This document shows, one piece after another, positions 18,170 to 26,442 of a stretch of DNA of 64,000 nucleotides. Both the position numbers and the translations under genes were made by a program. The first letter of the stretch is position 1, and each line of letters begins with the position of its first letter. The notes below the pieces were generated by a model. That model saw only the letters and a list, made by a program, of their open reading frames with translations, had not been told where the DNA came from and searched no databases. Origin of the DNA: Rhodoferax sp. GW822-FHT02A01 (GTDB lineage: Bacteria; Pseudomonadota; Gammaproteobacteria; Burkholderiales; Burkholderiaceae_C); the NCBI RefSeq assembly GCF_038784515.1, contig NZ_CP152376.1, forward strand, positions 1,364,001 to 1,428,000, written 5' to 3'.

Positions 18170-18288
18170 GCATACGCCTATGCGTCAGTCCATTAGAGCG
18201 AGGACCGCGACCACAAGACACCTGGTGCCCGGAGTGCCAAATGAAGGGAAAGCCTGGAGGTTGTCCGAATTGCGGAAGAAGTAGCTAG

Positions 18289-18587
18289 CGTGTCGCGTCT
18301 ACAAAAGCACACCTCAAACTTTCAATTGAGTAGAGATTGTTAATTATGTGAGGTTATTTGTTGTTGAGATACTAGACTGATCGCCCTCCGTCCCTATGTC
18401 CTTGTTGTGCCAATGATAGGACGTATATTTTGTATTTGGCTAGGCGCACTAGGGGTCGGACGCTGGTCGAATTAACGCCGACACTGTCGGGCCAGAAATC
18501 CTTGACAATTTCCCAATCTTCGATAGTCTTAATCGAGTGGTCGACTGACACAAAGTGCTTACGACCACCAGATTTGGGAGAAGAGTT
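18289..18587. other. Region between the insertion sequence and the toxin-like gene
   Basis: About 300 bases of A+T-rich sequence that should contain the promoter of the exported toxin-like gene. Weak reading frames occur on both strands, but none looks convincingly protein-like. Confidence 0.35.
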
Positions 18588-20561
18588 GTGCATCTATTAC
18601 GGAAATTTTTTTGCACAAGTGTTTTCGGACTCTTGTTATTCCATGGTGATGTATTCGGTGCTGAATGTACATTCAGTGTTCCGAGTGCGAACATGGTTAT
18701 CACTTCATTCAACGTCGAATGTCCAGGCGGCGTTGCTAATGGGTATGGCGAGGTAGTTGTCGAAAATAGCGTGGCAAATGGTATGCCCGCTGTTCGAATT
18801 TCCGCTCAATTTGTCCAAGGCGCACCAAGCGGACGCGGGACAATACAAGCCGAGGACAAGTCATTTGGATTCGAAGGTGAAATCCGCAACTGGCGCCCGC
18901 ACAATGGTAAAGGGTATGAACGTCGGCTTGGTGGCGAGGCGAAAGCAGTAGAGTTTCGAGAAGGTGCGATCTTTCGGTCCAACGAATCAGTATCGCCTAC
19001 AGGAAATCAGTTCACTCCGCCACAAAAAGCGACTTCCGAACAGACGGAAATCAATCCACTGGCCAAAGCGATCTTCGGCGGCATATTTGCCGCACTGCGG
19101 AATAGTTTGCAAGGTGCTCAGCAGACCGGAGCATCCCCCACAGTAGGGACGCAACAGGCTGTAGCCAACCCGAGCCTCGCGCAACAGGAGCAAGCTGCCA
19201 ACGATTTGGTCAAACGACAAGCGGCGGAAGCTGATGCTCGAAATGCATCCCAGGCTAGAGCGGCTGACGCACAATCAAAGGCCAACATTGCTGCTGCAGA
19301 TGCCCAGATTCGCGCTCAACGACAAACCGAAGAAGCCCTGATTAAAGCGCAGCAAGAAGCGTCGGACAGGCAACTCCGTGAGCAAAATATACTTCTTGCC
19401 AAACAAGCTGCCGATGCTCAGGCCAGAGCAACCCAGCAGGCAGTAGAACAACAGGCAAGGATCAATCAACAAGCAAAAGATGCAGACGCCCTTGCCAAGC
19501 GACAAGCACAGGCCGCTGACGTTCAAATGGCCGAGCAAGCCCGAAAGGCGGACGTACAGCGCCGTGCACAAGAGCAGAATGTTGCACCGTCCAATACTCA
19601 GCAGCAAGCCACAGTCCCGCAGACACAAGCCTTCAGTTCGCAGGCGCAGGCCGATTCATACAGGAAACAGCAGGAGGCTCAAACCGCAGCTTTCAATAAA
19701 CAAGCTGAGCAAGAGCGACTCAGGTATCAGCAGCAGGCTGAGGCAGAGCGCTTAAGGTATCAGCAGCAAGCCACAGCTCAGCAGGCACAAAGTAGTACTG
19801 TGTCACCATCAAATAGTGGGGGAACGTTGTACAGACCCGCAACTAATCCGCTACCGCAAATAACCTATGGTCGATCTACAACGACGGCAGCAATATCGCC
19901 AAGTACAGTACCCGATGGATCAAAAAATGACTCTGCTGCCAACGCACATTCCTCTCCAACAAATTCTAGTGCAAATGTGCCCTCTGGCATATTGTTAGTT
20001 CCGGCTGGTACTTCGCAAACCGCTAACTCAACCCCTCAATACCTCACACCACCAACTACAACAGTTGCGAAAAAAAGCAATATTGTTTCACCAAATATTG
20101 CTTTTGATACCGCGAACTCTACGCCTCAGCAGGTAGCACCGTCGGATGGCCTTGCCATAGAGGCGTCTTTGATTCCGCTTGTTCCATTTTTTCTGGAAGA
20201 GGCGTCGATAGCTACAGCAGTGGCGGCAGAAAAATGGTATGCCGAATCCGGAAACACGGTATATGTAATTCGACTAGCTCAGAAAATTGTCTATGTTGGC
20301 ATAACGAGCAATTTCTCGCAAAGAGCAGCATATTGGTTGAGTCGCGGATATAAGATTATCCCTGTTGCAGGATTAACAAATGTTAGTCGATTGGCTGCTC
20401 ATGGCATAGAGCAACTCTACATTGCCAGATTTGGCTTAGCAAGGGAAAGTGGACAGTTGCTGAATAAGTACAACAGTATAGCGGCGGATAATCCATCAAT
20501 GGCAAATGCCTTGAAATTGGGAATAGAGGCACTGCGCGCTGCCAATTGGCCTGGGTTCTAA
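18588..20561 (+). CDS. Sec-exported coiled-coil protein with C-terminal GIY-YIG toxin-like domain
   Basis: About 657 residues from a GTG at 18588 preceded by GGGAGAAG. A signal peptide (FFCTSVFGLLLFHG, cleavage near FGA) leads into a MORN-like region (residues ~25-115: VANGYGEVVV, PSGRGTIQ, HNGKGYERR). Residues ~195-410 form a Gln/Ala-rich coiled coil with short repeats such as ERLRYQQQAEAERLRYQQQA. A Ser/Thr/Pro-rich linker follows. The last ~100 residues read as a GIY-YIG nuclease: VYVIRL, IVYVGITSNFSQRAAYW, the glutamate in HGIEQLYIARFG, and LLNKYNSIAADNP, the form seen in Rhs and other polymorphic toxins. A probable immunity gene follows after 13 bases. The toxin role is inferred. Confidence 0.75.
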   Translation: MHLLRKFFCTSVFGLLLFHGDVFGAECTFSVPSANMVITSFNVECPGGVANGYGEVVVENSVANGMPAVRISAQFVQGAPSGRGTIQAEDKSFGFEGEIRNWRPHNGKGYERRLGGEAKAVEFREGAIFRSNESVSPTGNQFTPPQKATSEQTEINPLAKAIFGGIFAALRNSLQGAQQTGASPTVGTQQAVANPSLAQQEQAANDLVKRQAAEADARNASQARAADAQSKANIAAADAQIRAQRQTEEALIKAQQEASDRQLREQNILLAKQAADAQARATQQAVEQQARINQQAKDADALAKRQAQAADVQMAEQARKADVQRRAQEQNVAPSNTQQQATVPQTQAFSSQAQADSYRKQQEAQTAAFNKQAEQERLRYQQQAEAERLRYQQQATAQQAQSSTVSPSNSGGTLYRPATNPLPQITYGRSTTTAAISPSTVPDGSKNDSAANAHSSPTNSSANVPSGILLVPAGTSQTANSTPQYLTPPTTTVAKKSNIVSPNIAFDTANSTPQQVAPSDGLAIEASLIPLVPFFLEEASIATAVAAEKWYAESGNTVYVIRLAQKIVYVGITSNFSQRAAYWLSRGYKIIPVAGLTNVSRLAAHGIEQLYIARFGLARESGQLLNKYNSIAADNPSMANALKLGIEALRAANWPGF

Positions 20562-20574
20562 TACTTAAAAATTC

Positions 20575-21045
20575 ATGAGAAATACATTTAAAATAGGAAC
20601 CGTATTCGAATTTCGAACATTTAATGGGGATTTTTTCTATGGTCAACTAACTCATAGGCACAGGCTTATGGGAGATTTGATACGATTCCGAAAGATTCGC
20701 TTCATCGAAAGGCAACCCCAACCTGAATTGCTTTTTCAGCAAGAGGCTGTTGAAACGCAATACGCACCTTGCTTTTCTTCCATAAAGGTATTAACTCGGA
20801 CTCATGATGCGACAATGGTTGCAACGTGTGCCGTACCAAGCAACTTAGCTGACTTACCATATTTTAGAGGCGGAGTTATCGCTCCTGAAATTGGTCTCTA
20901 TCAAAAACCTTCTATATGGGATGGTGAGAGCTTTCATCCCTTGGAGAAATATCCAGCAATTAACACTTCCCTGCTCCCAGAACTCGCAAGCATTCCAATT
21001 CAGGATATCCGTGAGTTAGCAGAATTATTCCCTAAGTTCAATTGA
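20575..21045 (+). CDS. Probable immunity protein for the GIY-YIG toxin
   Basis: A 156-residue cytoplasmic protein beginning 13 bases after the toxin-like gene, same strand. The N-terminal strand pattern GTVFEFRTFNGDFFYGQL resembles Imm26-type immunity proteins of polymorphic toxin systems, which often start with a G-x-x-F-x-(I/L)-...-G-x-x-(A/F)-Y-G-x(V/L) sheet. No enzyme motif, signal peptide or membrane helix is present. Position, size and absence of other features fit an immunity role; the family match is by eye and uncertain. Confidence 0.6.
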   Translation: MRNTFKIGTVFEFRTFNGDFFYGQLTHRHRLMGDLIRFRKIRFIERQPQPELLFQQEAVETQYAPCFSSIKVLTRTHDATMVATCAVPSNLADLPYFRGGVIAPEIGLYQKPSIWDGESFHPLEKYPAINTSLLPELASIPIQDIRELAELFPKFN

Positions 21046-21173
21046 AATAATAGCAACGCTGTCGCTTTAGATAATCTGGGTGCACGATAAGCAAAGTCTA
21101 GGCAATTTATTCGGTTGAACGAGACTATTGTCGTTCAACTATTTATTTCGATTTGCAGTTTGCATGTAACGAA

Positions 21174-21198
21174 GGCCTGACGTATGTCAGGCCTAATT
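21174..21198 (+). terminator. Terminator after the immunity gene
   Basis: Perfect 8-bp stem GGCCTGAC (21174-21181) and GTCAGGCC (21186-21193) with loop GTAT, followed by TAATTTT. It lies between the convergent immunity gene and radC and could serve both strands. Confidence 0.75.
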
Positions 21199-21227
21199 TT
21201 GCTCTAGAAATGTGAGCGCCACCGAAG

Positions 21228-21794
21228 CTAAATTAGCCCACGCTCCGCCATACTCACTACTTCCCCGCCCGCAAACACCACGTGATCCAGCACCCGCACA
21301 TCCACAAGTGCTAAAGCTGCCTTCACAGCGTGCGTCAAAGTTTCGTCAGCTCGACTTGGCTGCGCATTGCCACTTGGATGGTTGTGTGAAAGGATGACGC
21401 CTGCAGCCCCATGGTCAAGTGCACTAACCACGATTTCACGTGGATACACACTTGTCTGACAGAGCGTCCCCCTAAACATTTCCTCGCACGCAATCAATCG
21501 ATTCTGGGCATCAAGGAACAGCACCAGGAACACTTCATGCCGCTTTGTTGCGTAGACCATTCCCAGGTAGTGTTTGACTACGTCAGGTGAATGAAGAATG
21601 TGCTGATCAGTAAGGTTGGCCAGGTACAACCGCTCCCACAACTCCCGAGCAGAAAACATGGGACGAAGTTCAGGTTCAGGAACTCCTTTTTGAAGCAGCT
21701 TTGTTAGTGAACCGCTATACAGCTTCTTGGTGGTCTCAATACCAATCAACTCCGCAAGGAGTGTGCTTGATGATGCCGACTTGATATCTTTCAT
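21228..21794 (-). CDS. radC: RadC-family JAMM/MPN+ domain protein
   Basis: About 188 residues from the ATG at 21794, which has GAAGGAG six to nine bases upstream. The metal-binding JAMM motif is complete: SHNHPSGNAQPSRAD (H-x-H-P-x-G...S-x-x-D), with a conserved upstream GTLCQTSVYPREI. It lacks the N-terminal HhH part of chromosomal RadC, so it is of the short type carried by mobile elements and genomic islands. The biochemical role of this type is unsettled. It is followed by a minus-strand VirD4-like ATPase gene upstream, possibly one unit. Confidence 0.9.
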   Translation of the reverse strand: MKDIKSASSSTLLAELIGIETTKKLYSGSLTKLLQKGVPEPELRPMFSARELWERLYLANLTDQHILHSPDVVKHYLGMVYATKRHEVFLVLFLDAQNRLIACEEMFRGTLCQTSVYPREIVVSALDHGAAGVILSHNHPSGNAQPSRADETLTHAVKAALALVDVRVLDHVVFAGGEVVSMAERGLI

Positions 21795-21875
21795 AGTGAA
21801 CTCCTTCGTGGTTAAGAACATCCACGGTTCAGCTTCTCAAGAAAGAGGTTTTTTGACACGAGGGTACTTTGTGCC

Positions 21876-23090
21876 TCACGGGCAACTTTTACCCTCTGGC
21901 GAAATTGTTGTAGCTCTGAATGGCCGTGATGGCATGCCATCAATCATGAGGCGCAGGTAGATTGTGAAGTTCGCAAGCCCTATTAAGTCTTCTGTGGTGA
22001 CCACTTCCATGAATTCCTTGGCAATCAGACTGGCGTCTTTCGCACCAAGACGAAACGAGATCATGGTGCCAGCATTTCCAATTACTGCATGCTGCACGGC
22101 TTCCTCAAGTTGATGGAAGTGCTGGTGTGCAAGGACAAGTGAAAGGCGAAACTTACGAAGTTCGGAAATCATGTCTGCAACTGACAGTGTGGTGAATGCC
22201 TGGAATTCATCCACGTAGAGGTAGTGTGGCCTGCGCTTCTCTTCTGGAATACTGGCCCTCGAATACGCCGCTAGAGAAATGCTGGTCACAAGCATTGCAC
22301 CAAGAAGCGATGAGCTATCTTCACCAATGGTCCCGCGTGACAGATTCACGATCAGAATTTGGCCTTCGTCCATGATTTTGCGGAAGGAAATCTGCTGATC
22401 GGGTGCTGTCAAAAGCTTCCGCATACGTGGGTCCGCAAGAAAGGCTCCGATCTTGTTCTGTATTGGGGCTGCTCCATCGATGCGATACCTGTCCGAGTAG
22501 TTTGAGAACTCAGACTCCCAGAAGGTACGTACTGTTTCGTTCTTGATGCGCTTGACCAAGTCACTTCGGAAGTCCTTGTCGGTAATCAGTTGGAGCACAT
22601 CAGGAAGTGTCCCACCTCCTGTATCTAGGAGGGCGTACAGAGCATTCCTCAGAATGTGCTCCATGCGTACGCCCCAGGTATCAGCGAATCGCTTTTTGAA
22701 TACTTCTAAGAGACCAGACACTGCGAGAGTTACATACTTCTCTCCTACCGCTTTCAGTGGGTTGTATCCATAGGGAACATTTTCATCCGTTGCATCAAGG
22801 TAGACGACATCTTTACGGCCAGACGCCCTTGCATACAGGAGTACACGTTGTGCAAGATCCCCATGTGGGTCAATCAAGGTCACACCACGACCCGCATCAA
22901 TGTCCTGACGAAGCAGGACTTCAAGGAGCGTCGTCTTTCCCGTACCTGTCTTTCCAATGACGTGCACGTGGAAAGCACGATCTGATTGCTTGATACCAAA
23001 TCGCTTATGCGGTGGTCTACCAGCCGTATCTCCAATGTAGCTAATACCTTGTTTGTTTTCCTTGCCAGCCATTGCACCAAAGTAGCGCAT
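21876..23090 (-). CDS. VirD4/HerA-like DNA-translocating ATPase
   Basis: About 404 residues. Walker A is HVIGKTGTGKTTLLEVLL, Walker B is HYLYVDEFQAF, with LIDPHGDLAQRVLLYA and the sensor-like LVLAHQHFHQLEEAV between and after. This is the type IV coupling-protein/HerA class that moves DNA through hexameric rings. No membrane helices are seen. An upstream in-frame TTG at 23147 gives 423 residues; the ATGs at 23090 and 23072 are more likely starts. The gene is divergent from a second, longer ATPase of the same class. No relaxase, integrase or pilus gene is nearby. Confidence 0.85.
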   Translation of the reverse strand: MRYFGAMAGKENKQGISYIGDTAGRPPHKRFGIKQSDRAFHVHVIGKTGTGKTTLLEVLLRQDIDAGRGVTLIDPHGDLAQRVLLYARASGRKDVVYLDATDENVPYGYNPLKAVGEKYVTLAVSGLLEVFKKRFADTWGVRMEHILRNALYALLDTGGGTLPDVLQLITDKDFRSDLVKRIKNETVRTFWESEFSNYSDRYRIDGAAPIQNKIGAFLADPRMRKLLTAPDQQISFRKIMDEGQILIVNLSRGTIGEDSSSLLGAMLVTSISLAAYSRASIPEEKRRPHYLYVDEFQAFTTLSVADMISELRKFRLSLVLAHQHFHQLEEAVQHAVIGNAGTMISFRLGAKDASLIAKEFMEVVTTEDLIGLANFTIYLRLMIDGMPSRPFRATTISPEGKSCP

Positions 23091-23170
23091 ACCTTCATTT
23101 GAAAATAGAGGGTGACAAGTGCCAGGGAGGGGAGTAGTATTTCGCAAAAAAAATATATTCAGGAGGAAAA

Positions 23171-23548
23171 ATGGAACTACTGCTTACGCGTAATCAGAAG
23201 TCTGGTCTTGTGGGTGGCATTAAATTCTTGCTGACTGCAAAGGCTCGCCTTACAGACGAAGAGTTAGACGCAATCAAGAAATACAAGCTCAGTGATACCC
23301 TGCTGTATGAGAAGCCTAACGATGGTCCAAACATGCACAGCATCACATCCATGCTTGCCTATCGTTTTGCTGTACCACGTCTTCATGTACATGACCTTGT
23401 TGATGGCAAGACCATTGAAGGCAAAGACGTTGTTGAAATCCTCGACGCCGAAGAGCAAATTATTAAGGCAGCAGAAGTATTTCATAAGGTACTGACTGCT
23501 GCAAAATCTTTTGGTGGAGAAACGGTTCATACCTTCGAACCGGCATGA
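23171..23548 (+). CDS. Small unknown protein in the ATPase module
   Basis: A 125-residue soluble protein with a strong AGGAGG before the ATG. It begins MELLLTRNQKSGLVGGIKF and has a mixed alpha/beta look, with a C-terminal helix (LDAEEQIIKAAEVFHKVL). No motif is recognised. Its stop codon overlaps the start of the large ATPase gene (ATGA at 23545-23548), so the two are translationally coupled and probably work together, for example as an adaptor or DNA-binding partner. Confidence 0.75.
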   Translation: MELLLTRNQKSGLVGGIKFLLTAKARLTDEELDAIKKYKLSDTLLYEKPNDGPNMHSITSMLAYRFAVPRLHVHDLVDGKTIEGKDVVEILDAEEQIIKAAEVFHKVLTAAKSFGGETVHTFEPA

Positions 23549-26226
23549 GCTTCCTTTCCTCACTCCTTGGTACCTCGTCCAAGGAGGAGAAGGAAACCAA
23601 AGAGCTTCTGTCGCAAGTTAGGGTGCTTCGTCAACAGAGTACGCTCAGTGATGAAGACGCTAAGTCGGACTTCATCATGTCTGTCATGGAGGAAGCCGGT
23701 AAGGAGCTCGATGTCACACTAGGTACCCGTATTGGGTCACCTGTATTCTCGCTTCTTTCCATACTGCTTCGGCACGAGCCACTGACCGTACCACTTAATG
23801 CCGATACTGCGGACTTCAGTCTCGCTGAAGGTGTGGACTATCGCAATCGCCTGCGCAAAGCAGTGCGCATGCATGAACGGGAAGACTACTTCCTTGATAA
23901 GTGGTTAGAGGTAACGTCTGCAATTCTTTCAAGCCTGTACAAAGAGCTACCGCCGCAAGCGTTCGTTGATCCCCATGATGATGGTACGTTTGAGGAGTAT
24001 TCACGGCTGGCACCTGTTGCCCCACTGCATACCTACATCAAGAACCTTCCTGTTCTCATTCACAAGATCATTGCAACCATCTTCGCAGATGACTTGATTT
24101 CTGATGCATTGTTTGATGACCTCAGGGACCAGCTCCATAGCAATCTTTTAAGTGCATCCAACATTCCATTTCACGAGCGGTTTACCAGCAAGAAGTCGTA
24201 TGTTCTGCCGGAAGACAAGCATGGACTGGATTCTGTTGAGTTGATCCGGCTCTACCTTTCAGGCACGCCGTTTGTCGACATCTTCACGGTTGAAATTCCA
24301 CTCTACATCCCAGAAGCCATTCGCTTTGAGCACACCCATGTGCTTGCGGGCACAGGACACGGGAAGACCCAGACACTTCAATTCCTCATTGCCGGTGACT
24401 TAGAAGAAGCACTCAAGGAAAGACGATCTGTTGTCGTCATGGACAGCCAAGGTGATCTTTTGCAAACCTTGATGCACAGTTCATATTTCGGTGAAGCTGG
24501 ACTCAAGGACCGCTTCATCTACATTGACCCGCAAGACCTTGATCGTCCGGTAGGGCTTAATCTGTTTGATGTGGACATAGGAAGCGGAAAACTAACAAAT
24601 GCAGTCGCCAGGGAAACTATTCTGAATGGCACGATTGAACTGTATGAGTACTTCTTTGGTGGTCTGCTCGGTGCAGAACTTACTCAAAAACAAGGTGTCG
24701 TGTTCCGGTACTTGGCAATACTGCTTGCCCGTATTCCAAACGCCAACATCCACACCCTACTGCTCCTTATGGAAGACGGAGAGCAGTTCAAACCTTGCAT
24801 GCAGATGCTTCCAGGAAGTGCTCGCATCTTCTTTGAAACCAGATTCTTTGACCGGACATTCTCAGAAACCAAGAAGCAGATTCTGACAAGGCTTTGGGGG
24901 GTACTGTCGAACCAGACGCTTGACCGCATGATGAGCGCAACCAAGAACTCGGTTGACCTGTTCCAGTCGTTGCAAAACGGTTCCATTGTTTTCATCAACA
25001 CTGCCAAGGACTTTCTTGGGCATGAAGGTTCAACCATCTTCTCTCGAATGTTTGTCGCCCTGCTAGGTCAAGCTCTCATGCGTCGTGCCGCTGTCGCAAA
25101 GTACGAACGTACTCCCACGTACATCTACATTGATGAAGCTGAAGATGTTGTAGACCTGACTCTGACCCGTATGCTTGCCCAGGTGAGGAAGTACAAAGGG
25201 GCCATTACCTTTGCGCATCAGAATCTGGATCAATTGGAGCCCAGCATCCGTGCTGGGGTGCTGGCCAACACGTCTATCAAATTAGCCGGCGGTGTCAGCT
25301 CCAAAGATGCGCACAGTCTTGCAGGGGATTTCCGCTGTGATGCAGATTTCTTGCTCTCACAGAAGAGAGGTCGTAGTCAAACGCACTTTGCATGCTTTGC
25401 ACGGAACGTGACCGACCAGGCCGTGACGCTATCCATTCCCCTTGGGTATCTGGAATCACAAGAGAGCTTATCCGAAGGAGAGTACCAGGCCCTTCTAGAG
25501 ACTTCACGGCAGACGTACGGTGTACCGTACTCTGATGCACCCGTGACAGATGAAACTCAAAGCGTGCCTCCGGTTGAGGACATTTCAAATGTCGAGCATC
25601 AGCCAGTGCCCCCCGACGAACCGGAGAGGCCTGCTTTTGACACGGTACCTGCTGCACCTGAGGTGTCTCCCGACATAGTCATTCACCGTGCTCCCGCCAC
25701 TTCCTTACCAATCCAAACCCGAGACACTGGCGGTGGTGGGGTCAAACACAAGTACCTGGAACATCTCATTAAGGAGCTCGGCGAGGAACGTGGTTTCCGT
25801 GCGTCCGTTGAAGAGGTAATACACGACGGTGCTGGGCGTGTGGATGTGGTGCTCAGGCGTGAGCAGCTATCGTTTGCATTTGAAATCTCTGTGACCACCA
25901 CCAAAGACCATGAGCTTGGCAATGTGGAAAAGTGCCTGGCACTGCCTTTTACACATGTTGTGATGTTGGCATCGCATCAGCGACACTTAAAAAGTTTGTC
26001 TACGTTCATTGGGAATGCACTTGAAGATGGTGAGAAGAAGCGCGTGACATTTCTCTTACCAGAAGACCTGCCAGGATTTCTTGATGGGTATCCCATGACG
26101 CAAGAGCCCAAGGAGAAAACTATTAAGGGTTATACGGTGAGAACTCGCGTGAAGGAGGTTGATCCGAGGGAGGCGCTTGCTCGAAGGCGGGCGATTGCGG
26201 CTGTGATGGCAAAATCAATGCAGTGA
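23545..26226 (+). CDS. VirD4/HerA-like ATPase fused to a nuclease-like C-terminal domain
   Basis: An 893-residue protein. An N-terminal ~260 residues of unknown helical type lead into an ATPase with Walker A VLAGTGHGKTQTLQF, VVMDSQGDLLQTL and Walker B TYIYIDEAEDVVDL, then ITFAHQNLDQL, all matching coupling-protein ATPases. A Pro-rich linker (about 655-725) joins a C-terminal domain with HKYLEHLIKELGEERGF and GRVDVVLRREQLSFAFEIS. This has the PD-(D/E)XK strand order, but E-x-S replaces E-x-K, so catalysis is doubtful. DNA translocation is inferred. Confidence 0.85.
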   Translation: MSFLSSLLGTSSKEEKETKELLSQVRVLRQQSTLSDEDAKSDFIMSVMEEAGKELDVTLGTRIGSPVFSLLSILLRHEPLTVPLNADTADFSLAEGVDYRNRLRKAVRMHEREDYFLDKWLEVTSAILSSLYKELPPQAFVDPHDDGTFEEYSRLAPVAPLHTYIKNLPVLIHKIIATIFADDLISDALFDDLRDQLHSNLLSASNIPFHERFTSKKSYVLPEDKHGLDSVELIRLYLSGTPFVDIFTVEIPLYIPEAIRFEHTHVLAGTGHGKTQTLQFLIAGDLEEALKERRSVVVMDSQGDLLQTLMHSSYFGEAGLKDRFIYIDPQDLDRPVGLNLFDVDIGSGKLTNAVARETILNGTIELYEYFFGGLLGAELTQKQGVVFRYLAILLARIPNANIHTLLLLMEDGEQFKPCMQMLPGSARIFFETRFFDRTFSETKKQILTRLWGVLSNQTLDRMMSATKNSVDLFQSLQNGSIVFINTAKDFLGHEGSTIFSRMFVALLGQALMRRAAVAKYERTPTYIYIDEAEDVVDLTLTRMLAQVRKYKGAITFAHQNLDQLEPSIRAGVLANTSIKLAGGVSSKDAHSLAGDFRCDADFLLSQKRGRSQTHFACFARNVTDQAVTLSIPLGYLESQESLSEGEYQALLETSRQTYGVPYSDAPVTDETQSVPPVEDISNVEHQPVPPDEPERPAFDTVPAAPEVSPDIVIHRAPATSLPIQTRDTGGGGVKHKYLEHLIKELGEERGFRASVEEVIHDGAGRVDVVLRREQLSFAFEISVTTTKDHELGNVEKCLALPFTHVVMLASHQRHLKSLSTFIGNALEDGEKKRVTFLLPEDLPGFLDGYPMTQEPKEKTIKGYTVRTRVKEVDPREALARRRAIAAVMAKSMQ

Positions 26227-26442
26227 CTATTGTGATGCGGGCATCGCATCCATTGCATGTAAAACTCTCACCCGCATTCAAAGTGAACGCACCTGTTCGC
26301 AGATTACCCGACAGTTTTCCTTCGGTATTTCAATAGGCGTGTTGAGAATCCACCTCCCACATATTCCTGACACACGATTGAAGAAAATTGATCTACCATC
26401 AAGGTAGTAACGCGCGCGTTGGGCGCCAGAAGAAAATAATGC

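Larger units (their letters stand above)
16957..18288 (+). pseudogene. Tiny zinc-ribbon protein gene split by an IS5-family element
   Basis: Removing the insertion (16994-18165) and one copy of its TTAG duplication joins 16957-16993 directly to 18170-18288 in frame. The result is an uninterrupted 51-codon ORF: ATG at 16957 after GGAAGGGGAACG, stop TAG at 18286-18288. The restored protein starts MNEQANYRRYSLG and ends with two CxxC knuckles (WCPEC and GGCPNCG), a zinc-ribbon pattern. Both halves and the duplication are directly visible. That the gene was functional before insertion is inference, supported by the good ribosome-binding site and the neighbouring DUF6765-like gene. Confidence 0.65.

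Noticed and set aside
18372..18593. A minus-strand reading frame upstream of the toxin-like gene
   Set aside because: One stretch looks mildly protein-like, but it overlaps the toxin start, has no clear ribosome-binding site and no recognised motif.
21228..26226. A complete conjugative element
   Set aside because: Coupling-type ATPases alone are not enough; relaxase, VirB-like genes, oriT and integrase were looked for and not seen.
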